From: a virus
Virus record (IMG/VR): IMGVR_UViG_3300037558_002542
Span: 1 to 28,486 of that record
DNA length: 28,486 nucleotides
Strand: one strand, 5' to 3'
Each line of letters begins with the position of its first letter. Position 1 is the stretch's first letter. Below the pieces are notes generated by a model that ran no database searches, was not told where the DNA came from, and worked only from the letters and a program-made list of their open reading frames with translations. Positions 1-8,225 of the stretch are shown piece after piece. The translations under genes and the position numbers were made by a program.

Positions 1-1349
1 GGAATATAATATGGTGATGGTGCAATTTTTGCATTAAGTGGTATACCTTTGATTACCGCATTATAATGAACATTTGAATCCAAAGCATCTACTCCATAAC
101 CAAGAGAAGATCTGCCAGTTGACCCATATTGGCTGCCACCGTCCTTGGTGCCACCGTCCCCACCACGAGATGTATTTGCTGTTCTCACATAGAAGAAATT
201 ATCATAGTATGATGATCCAGTATCCGCGAATGCACCTTTGTACCTAGTCAGAAAATCACCTACGCTATTAAAATTGCTATAACCCCATAATGCAGATCTC
301 TTAGCGGCCCGCGGGCCCATAAATGTCTGAAAATCAATTGTACAACTAGTACTATCACCAGAACCACCTGGTTCAATTAGAGTAAGTCCACCGAGATAAA
401 GGTGATCATAATCCCATAGAGACGATGTGAAATTATGCAAAAAGAATGTTGCGTAATTATTATCAGAGATCTTTGTAGAAGATCTTGTGTGTTGAGTATA
501 GTTAAAAACTACAAAATTCGTATCTAGTCCTGACTTAAATATATTCAGTTGAAGTGGTTTATCAGTTCCTCCAGAAACTGTGATATTAGTTAATTGCTGG
601 GCGTGGCCACCGGCGTCGGAACTTGAATCGGTAATCTTCGTGCCGTAACCGCCGCTGTATGAACCGCTTTGGGTACCTCCATCAAGGAAAGCACTTCCTC
701 TCCAACTATTTGCATATCCATGCTTTTTGTCAGCAGTGTCATCTGTATTTGTCGGGTGAAATGATGAACCATCATATATTTTGATCTGAGTCTCAGATGT
801 AGCTTTAAAACCAGTATAGGTATCGCCAAATCTTTTATTATTTTCAATCACACGACGAGCAACACCCCATGGATAAGTACCGTTAGTATCTTTATCAAAC
901 CAGGTAGATGCACTTCCAAATGTGCTGGGTGTTGCTCCACCAATCACATTAGCATTAAATGTTATATCTGTAGCATCATTATCAGAACCTCCAATATCAG
1001 CAGCTGATATTGTTAATGCCTCATTTTCAGCATATCCACTTCCTGGACGATTTACAAATACATTTGTAATGGAACCACCACCAGATCTTGCTACCATAAA
1101 AGACGCTCCTGAACCAGATCCCTCAGTTTCGGCAAAGCAATCTTGAAAAGTAGTGCTACCAAAAGAAGCAGCGGTACCGCCACCAGTGTATGAATCAATA
1201 TTCTTAACTAGTCCAGAAATTGCTGCACCATGAATTCCTGCCCAAGACAGTGCAGACTGTAGTTGGTCAATTAGATCTTCTTTGTTGTAAAATGGTGCTG
1301 ATCCTGAAGATTCACCACCAGCAGAATAGTGGAACGTAGTAATTGCCAT
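1..1349 (-). CDS. Large virion structural protein, N-terminal part (runs off left edge)
   Basis: The reading frame is open from the ATG at 1349 to the left edge with no stop: 449 complete codons, so the gene is partial. I do not recognise a named family. The start (MAITTFHY, then a Gly/Ser-rich stretch), Gly/Ser/Asn-rich composition and lack of a signal peptide fit a cyanophage tail or fibre structural protein. A GSGY module is visible at residues 91-114 (SITNVFVNRPGSGY), a type also present in the gp5-like and 1627-aa proteins here. Surface-loop-like glycine-rich stretches lie at about residues 219-250 and 392-415, and their DNA is visibly richer in GC than the rest. The gene starts 6 bases after the stop of the 429-aa gene. 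Its Shine-Dalgarno GGAGG (1361-1365, 11 nt spacing) overlaps the last codons of that gene, so it is probably cotranscribed and coupled to it. Virion role is inferred; exact location is unknown. Confidence 0.75.
   Translation of the reverse strand, partial: MAITTFHYSAGGESSGSAPFYNKEDLIDQLQSALSWAGIHGAAISGLVKNIDSYTGGGTAASFGSTTFQDCFAETEGSGSGASFMVARSGGGSITNVFVNRPGSGYAENEALTISAADIGGSDNDATDITFNANVIGGATPSTFGSASTWFDKDTNGTYPWGVARRVIENNKRFGDTYTGFKATSETQIKIYDGSSFHPTNTDDTADKKHGYANSWRGSAFLDGGTQSGSYSGGYGTKITDSSSDAGGHAQQLTNITVSGGTDKPLQLNIFKSGLDTNFVVFNYTQHTRSSTKISDNNYATFFLHNFTSSLWDYDHLYLGGLTLIEPGGSGDSTSCTIDFQTFMGPRAAKRSALWGYSNFNSVGDFLTRYKGAFADTGSSYYDNFFYVRTANTSRGGDGGTKDGGSQYGSTGRSSLGYGVDALDSNVHYNAVIKGIPLNAKIAPSPYYI
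306..317. repeat. 12-bp perfect GC palindrome inside a coding region
   Basis: GGCCCGCGGGCC is its own reverse complement and consists only of G and C, in an AT-rich genome. It lies in frame in the left-end structural gene, where it contributes to the residues MGPRAA (344-349). No function is assigned. Confidence 0.9.
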
Positions 1350-1355
1350 TTTTTC

Positions 1356-2645
1356 TTATGCCTCCAGTTGAAGAAGTGTTAAAGTTGCTGTAATTGTTTG
1401 TGTTGAACCAGATAAGTTAGTCACTGCAGCATAAATTGTAGTTGTTACAGTACTTTCAAGGTTTCCACCAATAACAAAGGGAGATATAGTTTTCGTTTCG
1501 GACCCAGTTGTAACGACCTCGGCAATAACACCACTGCCTGGTGTTGGATCTTCACCTACACTTCTAGAAGCATCACTTGTTCTAGACGCACCATCTGTAT
1601 ATAGTCTTATCCATGCTGCTGCACTCAACTGAACTTTCATAAGTGCATAAGTCTTAAATCCAGTAATAGTAATGTTATCTGTTGCATTATCTGCAATAGA
1701 TGCAGTTGTTTGTGCTGCTGTGGATCTAGATTGTAACGAATCTCCGCCGCCATCGCCATCGCCGCCACCACCGTCAGTGGCAACAGTAGAAATACCGGTG
1801 ATTTTTCCGGTAGAATCAACAGTAATGACTGGAGTAGCATTTGATGCACCATAACTTCCCTCAGAAGCACCGGTCAGTCCAGTGAGTGCAGAACCATCTA
1901 ATGCAGGCAATGCACCTGAAAGTTTTGATGAAGAAACTGTTGATAATAATGCATCGGTAACTATACCTGTAAGATTTCCAGCAGGAATACTTGTTAGATT
2001 CTCAGCAGATATAGCAGGTAATGTTTCTGGAAATCTTGCATTAGGAATGGTTCCTGCTCCAAGATTAGATGCATCTAAATCTGTAAGGTTTTCACCATTT
2101 ATTGTTGGTAAAGTTACTGGAAATCTTGCACTCGGAATTGTTCCTGATGCTAACTCTGAGGCATCTAAATTTGTTACTTGTGTGCCGTTTAAATTAGTTA
2201 ATTTTGATCCGTTTAATATTGGTAAAGTTCCTGGAAATCTTCCTCCAGGAATTGTTCCTGACGATAAATTATCTGCATTTAAATTGGTTAAGTTGGCACC
2301 TGATCCGGAGAATAAACCTGCCTGAATTGTTCCGCTTGATAATATAATACTTCCACTTCCGACTATATCAAAACCTGCAAGATTTAAGTTCCCACCTAGG
2401 TTTGGATTAGTGTCACTTGCAACTAGAAAGTCGGTTGCAATTCCAGTCAACCCAGAACCGTTACCGACAAATTCTGATGCAGTAACGACTCCAGCAGAAA
2501 TATTCCTCAGAGTTGTGATTCCAAGGACTTCTAATTGATTTAAAACAAGTCCCGTAACAGTTGATGCAAATGATATAGTTAAATCAGTATCATTGATTGT
2601 TACGAGACTTGCTAATTGCGATAATTCTCTATTTGCTATCGGCAC
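1356..2645 (-). CDS. Tail-fibre-like structural protein with SGTIP..RFP repeats
   Basis: A 429-aa protein built like a fibre. Residues 50-70 hold the short TASEFVGNGSGLTGIA module that recurs in phage fibres. Residues 125-225 hold three degenerate copies of SGTIP-x2-RFP-x-TLP followed by LT-x-L (RFP at 136, 174, 204). Residues 291-302 are an almost pure Gly/Asp linker. Residues 313-429 form a compact C-terminal domain (GFKTYALMKV... ending TLLQLEA) of a type I recall at the ends of several cyanophage structural proteins. The start is GTG at 2645; the next in-frame Met is residue 336, so no other start is plausible. A perfect late promoter TATAAATA ends 28 nt upstream. It is probably a fibre or fibre tip; its attachment site and receptor are unknown. 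Confidence 0.82.
   Translation of the reverse strand: MPIANRELSQLASLVTINDTDLTISFASTVTGLVLNQLEVLGITTLRNISAGVVTASEFVGNGSGLTGIATDFLVASDTNPNLGGNLNLAGFDIVGSGSIILSSGTIQAGLFSGSGANLTNLNADNLSSGTIPGGRFPGTLPILNGSKLTNLNGTQVTNLDASELASGTIPSARFPVTLPTINGENLTDLDASNLGAGTIPNARFPETLPAISAENLTSIPAGNLTGIVTDALLSTVSSSKLSGALPALDGSALTGLTGASEGSYGASNATPVITVDSTGKITGISTVATDGGGGDGDGGGDSLQSRSTAAQTTASIADNATDNITITGFKTYALMKVQLSAAAWIRLYTDGASRTSDASRSVGEDPTPGSGVIAEVVTTGSETKTISPFVIGGNLESTVTTTIYAAVTNLSGSTQTITATLTLLQLEA
1970..2270 (-). repeat. Degenerate tandem repeat region (SGTIP/RFP units)
   Basis: Three to four related units within the 429-aa gene. At DNA level they recur as similar blocks containing aatcttgca, ggaatt/ggaatg and gttcctg. 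The units are 30-38 codons apart. They are protein-level shaft repeats, not a non-coding element. Confidence 0.75.
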
Positions 2646-2673
2646 TGCAGTCTCTTATAGCGTCTATCTTTGT

Positions 2674-2681
2674 TATTTATA
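2674..2681 (-). promoter_or_regulatory. T4-type late promoter TATAAATA
   Basis: The minus strand reads exactly TATAAATA, the late -10 element recognised by the phage gp55 sigma factor in T4-like phages. It lies in the 48-base gap upstream of the 429-aa gene, 28 nt before its GTG start. Confidence 0.85.
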
Positions 2682-2693
2682 ACGTGATCAAGA

Positions 2694-5600
2694 TTAACCT
2701 TGTTTCACAATAATAAACTCACATTCAGCTGCTAGCATTGTACAACTATCACCTTGAATATTATCTCCGTATTGTGAGATTCCAATACGATCATTTGCTA
2801 CCAGGTTTAAAAATGTATGAACATTAAGATTAGATTTTCCGTATAATGAACCACGATTATAATCATAAGATGCAGTTGATGTTATCTCGGTTCCATTTTT
2901 AGTAACAAATGCTCTAACGGTATTTCGGCTTGATGTTGATCCGTTGTTATAAACCATATTGGCCTGAATACTGTACCAACCAGCTTTTGTGACTGTTACT
3001 ACACCAACATTATTGCTGACTGTAAAATGATCAGAATCATTAGTTTCTGAAAGATTAAAGTTAACTGTAGGTGGACTTGAAGAATCTGTTTCAGTTACTG
3101 CTGCAGAAACATCGGTCTTACGATGACACACCGGAATATCGCGCTCAACATTACCTTTAATGTAAACATCACCACTTCCATAAACTCTCATGACAGAGTT
3201 AGAGTTTAATGGTGCAAAACTTAGTATGTTGCTGGTTCCGTCTGGATTAGCATTACTTCTAATATCCAGTAGTTCTTCGTCTGCATCGCCATCACCGGCA
3301 ATAATAACAACCTGATTGTCTGCTGCTTCATCTTCTTTACAGAAAATTGCTACTGGATCAGCGTTTTGTCCGTCACCAAATGCAATCATAGCAACAGATG
3401 ATCCACCACCAACAACCAAATTGGGATGACCAGCAGCATTACCATCAGCATCAGTTGATGGATATGTCATGCCACTATAGAGTTGTGCCGTGTCACCAAT
3501 GGAAACTCTATCCATAAATTCTATGGATTTTTGGAATACTTGAGCATTAGATCCATTGAGTGATGCAAAATAAGTCCAGTCATAGAATGTGCCCGAATCT
3601 TTGCGTCTGACTGCTAGTTTTCCAGAACCATTGTTTCCAAAGGCAAGTTGAATTGCCTGATTGTTATCAGTAATTTGTTGAACAATAGCATAATCAAATG
3701 GTGAATTTGCTGGTTGAGTGGAACCAGTTCCCCACTTATAGAATCCATCAGAAACACTATTTAAGTCGGAACCAGAATCAAGTGCTACGGCAGTTACTTT
3801 AGTTGGTGAAAGATCCGCAAGCTGCACAGAGTCCAGAGTATCAGCATCTAGACTGGAACCGGCGCCATCATTGCCTGCGTGCCAGATAACGTTGCCGCTT
3901 ACAGATGGATTGCCTTTGAAATCACCATAACCATTGCCAGCATCAAACTCTAGACGGTTTGTTCCCTCATAAAATACTCTTAAACCACCTGTTCCATTGA
4001 AAAATTCAAATCCATTCATAAATTGTGAAGGATCCATACCGAAGTAATAGTCTCCGCTACTTCCCTGTCCACTAATTTGAAGTCCATAATTATCGCCAGC
4101 AAAATAGGCAATGGTTGCTGTTGATACACCACTAGGATTATTTCTTACATATAATGCTTTTTGTGCGACATCATTACGCTCAATATGTGCAGCACCTTGT
4201 AGAGTTACTGTTTGACCAATTCCAAGATGCATGTTTTGATCAATTATAATCTCAAAGTCTTCTAATGTTTCATGTCCATAGAAAACAGGAAGACCCCCAC
4301 TCGCAACGTGAATTAATGCTTCTCCTCTTGGGCTCACTGAGTCCTCAGTCATATACACTCCACCAAGTATATCAACACCAGAATCAATGGTTTCAAGTCT
4401 ATTAGATCCATTATAGTAGAGTACAACACCACCATCCTGACGACATTCAAGAATAGTAGTATCATCACCATCAGAAATGTTTAGTGCATCGTCAGAATTA
4501 CCATCAACAAAGATTGAGAAGTAATCACTACTATTCTTAATTTGAACACCTACATCTCTATCTTGAGTTGTCTCAACTAGAAGAGTATCTCTTGCTCCGT
4601 TATTAAATGTGTTTTTAATATGAAGAACCTTACCCTGGAGGCTGCCATCGCGATCATTACGAGTCATGGTGGTTACACCAGTGAACTGAACACCTCCATT
4701 AACATCAAGTGTTGCTATTGGTGATATTGTGCCAATTCCAACAGATCCAATACCCGTGATTGTTAAACGATCGTCTAAAGAACCATCTACTGGTTTTGTT
4801 TTAAAGCGAAGTTGTCCTCCATTTCCGCCATTAGTTCTTGCTTCAATAGTAGAACTATTTGATGTTGAACCATCATTAGCATCATAGTTTTCAAATTCAA
4901 TTTTTGCAAAAGCAGATTCGTTAGATCTTGCACCTTCAATTTTTAAAATCCTGGTTAGAGAACTAGACGTGCCTGGTCCCCTTTTAAGAGAAATATCACC
5001 AGCAACAGTAAGTTCTTCACTTGATAAGGTTGGATCTGTTCCAATGCCAAGATAACCTCCGGTTGCAACAGAATTAAGATAGATATTACCACCATCAATT
5101 CTTAGATCTTTTGCTTCAAATTTGTTTGGAATAGGTGCTTGATAAATGTAGATACTTGATACACCATAAGAGTCTCCAGTACCAGTACTAGTTCCCGTAA
5201 ACTTAATCTTGAAAGTTGATGATCCAACAAATCTTGAGATATCAATAACTACTTTACGCCATGTGGTATCTGCAGTACTATCTGCACCAGAAACATTTCC
5301 ATCACCATCTTCAAAAACTTGAGCCATCAACTCATATGTACTTCCATCATCCCTAGAACAATGTATTTCTAATCTTTCAGCGGAACTATCATTGGATTGT
5401 GCCGCACATAATACCATCATGTAGTATCTACTGTCAGCAGTAGAGTTTTTACCACCAGATGTAAGACTAGATCCATCTAGATTGCTAATACCAGTCAAAT
5501 GATCATTAACATGATATGTTGATAAATCAATCGTGGGTGATATAAATGATGGATTATCCCCACTAGCACCATGGAAAATTATGTAGTTGTGATTATCTGT

Positions 5601-8183
5601 GAGTTGAACATCATCAACCTGAGTATATGGATTAGCAGAAGTAGCAGGCGTTTCAAATGTAAATCCGGTTCCTGAGGCAACCCATGTTCCAAAATTGTGT
5701 CCGGTTGTTGTATTGATGCCACCACTCCATGTTTCTCTGAGGAGAATCATGTCGGTAAATGGAAGTGTTGATGTAACTTCACCAAATACATCAACTTTAG
5801 ACTTAGGAACCGTGGTTCCGATACCAACTGAACCATCAGAAGTTATACGAACTCTTTCGGATCTTCGATCAGTTCTATCACCAGATGGTTGAGTAGACCA
5901 ACTCCAATAAGAACCTCCATCACTTTCAATGCTACCAACTTGGTTTGCAATCGCAGCACCAGTTTCATTCACAGCATCAATGAATATACCTCTTGTCTGT
6001 GATGCAGATGAATCAGTTGTTTGTAACTGTAGTCCTTGATAATTACCACCAGAACCTTCTAATCTCAGACCAATTCCATCAAAGTTCTTAATTGTAACTA
6101 GTCCAGTTGATCCTATACGAAGTCTTTCACCACTATTGAGATTGTTCTCAGAAGAAGTTCTGAATATAATTTGACCATCATCTTTATTAGTGGTATCAGT
6201 TCCTGTTGTTAGAGCAATTTCTGCAACTGGTGTTCCGTTCCAATGTCCTTCAATTGCCAATAAGTGAGCATCCGCACCAGTTCTATTACAATCAGAAGTT
6301 ATCTGTGCATAATGATTTTCTGCTGTTTTGAATGTTAATCCTTTTCCATTAGTATGAAGGATTTGTAAGTGGTCAGATGGATTATCAGTTCCGATGCCGA
6401 CGTTGCCTTCTTTATCGATTAAAAGTGCAAGACTATTATTGGAGTCATTTGCTGCTGCTTCAAAATCTGCATGAGTATTATTAGAATCATAAGTATCAAA
6501 TCTAATATTTGCCCCAACAATTCTGACCCTATCTGGTCCTGCACTTGCAGCAGAATCATTATCTTTTAATATAAGAAGTTCTGAATCTTCAGTACCATCA
6601 TAAATTCTCTCTCCAATATAGGAGTGGAAACCCCTGGTAGCCGAAGGCAAATCACCAGTAGTTCCTTGGAATGCGATGTAATTTGATGATGCAGAACCAC
6701 CTACAACTAAATTTCCACGAACATCCAGTTTTTCTGCTGGATCATCAGTTCCGATGCCGACGTTGCCTTCTTTTGTTATACGGACTTTCTCTGTAGCATT
6801 TGTATAACCGGCTGTAGTACCTGTGTAAAATCTTATGCCTCCACCAACAGAATTTGCTGAGCTTGCCAGTACTAAAGAATTACCACTTGATGTGGAGTAG
6901 ATTGCGTTTTGATCTGTCCCGCCATCTTGTCTAAACAAGATCCTAGGGTTATCTTCCTCGTTGTTGTTATCAGTATCTGATTCTAGTATTAACTCGCAAT
7001 CACCTGAAGTCCCAGAAGAAATATGTAGTTTTCCTTGTGGATTAGTCGTGCCGATACCCATTGATCCAACACCAGTTATGCGGAGTAAATGTTCTCCACC
7101 CTGTCGGAATACAAAGTCTCCATTTCCAAGAGTTCTGATCTCATTAGATTGACTATTTTGTCTATTAAAAATCTTAATCTGACCAACAATTCCATCTCCA
7201 GGGTTTCTGTGACCATTAAGAACTATATCTGATGTAGAAAAATCACCTTCATTGGTAATACTTAATCCAATACCAGATCCATATGTTATACGAACGTCAT
7301 CACGGAATGTAGAAACTCCAGTTACAACTAAACCACCAGCAGTAACTCTTAACCCACTTCTGGCAGTAGCAATACCAAGAGAATCTACATTAGTTACATC
7401 TTCATAAGTTAATGTTCCAGCAATAGAAACATTACCACTAATGTCCAATGAAGAAGCAGTTAGAATACCTGTAACAACAGCATCAGCAGCGACTGTTCCG
7501 GTTACAGTTATACCAGTTGAAGTGGTTACAATTTTTTCAGAGTTATCGTAGAAGAGCGTTACTGCGCCATTTTGAGTAAAAGTAGCAAGCTGTTCATCAT
7601 CAGCTGCGTTTCTTATCCTAACGTCGCTAGCTAAGATCCTTAATGCTCCAGTTCCTTGATCAGAAATATAACTTATAGAACCAGTATGATAAATCTGCAA
7701 GTCATCGCCAGCGCCAAAATTGGCAATCTCGTTATCCCCCAAACTTATCCCACCAACTGTAGCAACTCCAGTAACATTAAGTGATCCTGCTACATCAAGT
7801 TTTGCTCCGGGAGAAGCGGAACCAATACCAAGACCAGTATTGGTGAGACGCATCTTTTCGTCTCCTGCACCAGTGCCATCAATATCAAATCTAATATATG
7901 AATCTGCATTTGTGTCAAGTAAATCTGCGGTAAATCTAAAATTACCGTCAATATTTCTAATTCTTACCTGCCCATCACTATCATATAAATCTAAGTTCGC
8001 ACCAGCACCTCTAGAGGTAAAGATTCCTAGAGTATTTGCGGAATTGGATAGGACATGCAAAAATGCCTCGGGGGTATCAGTATTGATACCCACCTTCTCG
8101 GCATTGACAATTGATATATCACCAGTAGAATCGTTTACCGAGACATTGCGTCCAAATTGTCCTAACTCTAGATTCTTAGTCAC
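2694..8183 (-). CDS. Giant tail fibre with VGIGT repeats, knob domain and C1q-like tip
   Basis: 1829 aa, probably a trimeric distal adhesive fibre. Eight VGIGT-type motifs (VGIGT-x2-P-x2-KLDV) start at about residues 31, 118, 375, 475, 595, 786, 1045 and 1148. Three LFYDNSEK/LYYNGSNRLET-type motifs lie near 210, 1254 and 1403. Between the sixth and seventh VGIGT motifs, residues about 808-1015 lack repeats and look like an inserted globular beta-sandwich (FKIKFTGTSTGTGDSYGVSS near its end). A WHAGNDGAGSSLDADTLDS motif, common in phage fibres, lies at 1434-1452. A pyocin-knob-like domain follows at 1465-1541. The C-terminus, about 1685-1829, resembles a C1q/TNF-like jelly roll (TKAGWYSIQANMVYNNG, then NDRIGISQYG). 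The start is GTG at 8183: an in-frame stop lies just upstream and the next Met is residue 111. Domain names are by eye; the fibre role is strongly suggested. Confidence 0.88.
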   Translation of the reverse strand: MTKNLELGQFGRNVSVNDSTGDISIVNAEKVGINTDTPEAFLHVLSNSANTLGIFTSRGAGANLDLYDSDGQVRIRNIDGNFRFTADLLDTNADSYIRFDIDGTGAGDEKMRLTNTGLGIGSASPGAKLDVAGSLNVTGVATVGGISLGDNEIANFGAGDDLQIYHTGSISYISDQGTGALRILASDVRIRNAADDEQLATFTQNGAVTLFYDNSEKIVTTSTGITVTGTVAADAVVTGILTASSLDISGNVSIAGTLTYEDVTNVDSLGIATARSGLRVTAGGLVVTGVSTFRDDVRITYGSGIGLSITNEGDFSTSDIVLNGHRNPGDGIVGQIKIFNRQNSQSNEIRTLGNGDFVFRQGGEHLLRITGVGSMGIGTTNPQGKLHISSGTSGDCELILESDTDNNNEEDNPRILFRQDGGTDQNAIYSTSSGNSLVLASSANSVGGGIRFYTGTTAGYTNATEKVRITKEGNVGIGTDDPAEKLDVRGNLVVGGSASSNYIAFQGTTGDLPSATRGFHSYIGERIYDGTEDSELLILKDNDSAASAGPDRVRIVGANIRFDTYDSNNTHADFEAAANDSNNSLALLIDKEGNVGIGTDNPSDHLQILHTNGKGLTFKTAENHYAQITSDCNRTGADAHLLAIEGHWNGTPVAEIALTTGTDTTNKDDGQIIFRTSSENNLNSGERLRIGSTGLVTIKNFDGIGLRLEGSGGNYQGLQLQTTDSSASQTRGIFIDAVNETGAAIANQVGSIESDGGSYWSWSTQPSGDRTDRRSERVRITSDGSVGIGTTVPKSKVDVFGEVTSTLPFTDMILLRETWSGGINTTTGHNFGTWVASGTGFTFETPATSANPYTQVDDVQLTDNHNYIIFHGASGDNPSFISPTIDLSTYHVNDHLTGISNLDGSSLTSGGKNSTADSRYYMMVLCAAQSNDSSAERLEIHCSRDDGSTYELMAQVFEDGDGNVSGADSTADTTWRKVVIDISRFVGSSTFKIKFTGTSTGTGDSYGVSSIYIYQAPIPNKFEAKDLRIDGGNIYLNSVATGGYLGIGTDPTLSSEELTVAGDISLKRGPGTSSSLTRILKIEGARSNESAFAKIEFENYDANDGSTSNSSTIEARTNGGNGGQLRFKTKPVDGSLDDRLTITGIGSVGIGTISPIATLDVNGGVQFTGVTTMTRNDRDGSLQGKVLHIKNTFNNGARDTLLVETTQDRDVGVQIKNSSDYFSIFVDGNSDDALNISDGDDTTILECRQDGGVVLYYNGSNRLETIDSGVDILGGVYMTEDSVSPRGEALIHVASGGLPVFYGHETLEDFEIIIDQNMHLGIGQTVTLQGAAHIERNDVAQKALYVRNNPSGVSTATIAYFAGDNYGLQISGQGSSGDYYFGMDPSQFMNGFEFFNGTGGLRVFYEGTNRLEFDAGNGYGDFKGNPSVSGNVIWHAGNDGAGSSLDADTLDSVQLADLSPTKVTAVALDSGSDLNSVSDGFYKWGTGSTQPANSPFDYAIVQQITDNNQAIQLAFGNNGSGKLAVRRKDSGTFYDWTYFASLNGSNAQVFQKSIEFMDRVSIGDTAQLYSGMTYPSTDADGNAAGHPNLVVGGGSSVAMIAFGDGQNADPVAIFCKEDEAADNQVVIIAGDGDADEELLDIRSNANPDGTSNILSFAPLNSNSVMRVYGSGDVYIKGNVERDIPVCHRKTDVSAAVTETDSSSPPTVNFNLSETNDSDHFTVSNNVGVVTVTKAGWYSIQANMVYNNGSTSSRNTVRAFVTKNGTEITSTASYDYNRGSLYGKSNLNVHTFLNLVANDRIGISQYGDNIQGDSCTMLAAECEFIIVKQG
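6384..6413 (-). repeat. 30-bp exact direct repeat, copy 1
   Basis: This 30-base stretch is identical to 6744-6773, exactly 360 bp (120 codons) away in the same frame. It encodes KEGNVGIGTD of the fifth VGIGT module in the 1829-aa fibre and is more GC-rich than its surroundings. Confidence 0.9.
6744..6773 (-). repeat. 30-bp exact direct repeat, copy 2
   Basis: Second copy of the 30-base identity, encoding the same residues in the fourth VGIGT module. Neighbouring bases on both sides differ, so the identity is confined to the motif. Confidence 0.9.
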
Positions 8184-8209
8184 GTCAGTTACTTATCTCT
8201 TTGTTAAAT

Positions 8210-8217
8210 TATTTATT
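8210..8217 (-). promoter_or_regulatory. T4-type late promoter variant AATAAATA
   Basis: The minus strand reads AATAAATA in the 42-base gap before the 1829-aa fibre gene, 26 nt from its GTG start. It keeps the ATAAATA core shared by the other large genes in the window. Confidence 0.75.
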
Positions 8218-8225
8218 TTGATTAA

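Noticed and set aside
125-660. Variable repeat of a diversity-generating retroelement in the left-end gene
   Set aside because: No template repeat, reverse transcriptase or adenine-biased substitution pattern is visible in the window, though the gene continues beyond it.
1637-1870. Minus-strand frame of 77 codons inside the 429-aa gene
   Set aside because: Overlaps the real gene in another frame, low-complexity Leu/Gln-rich, no start signals.
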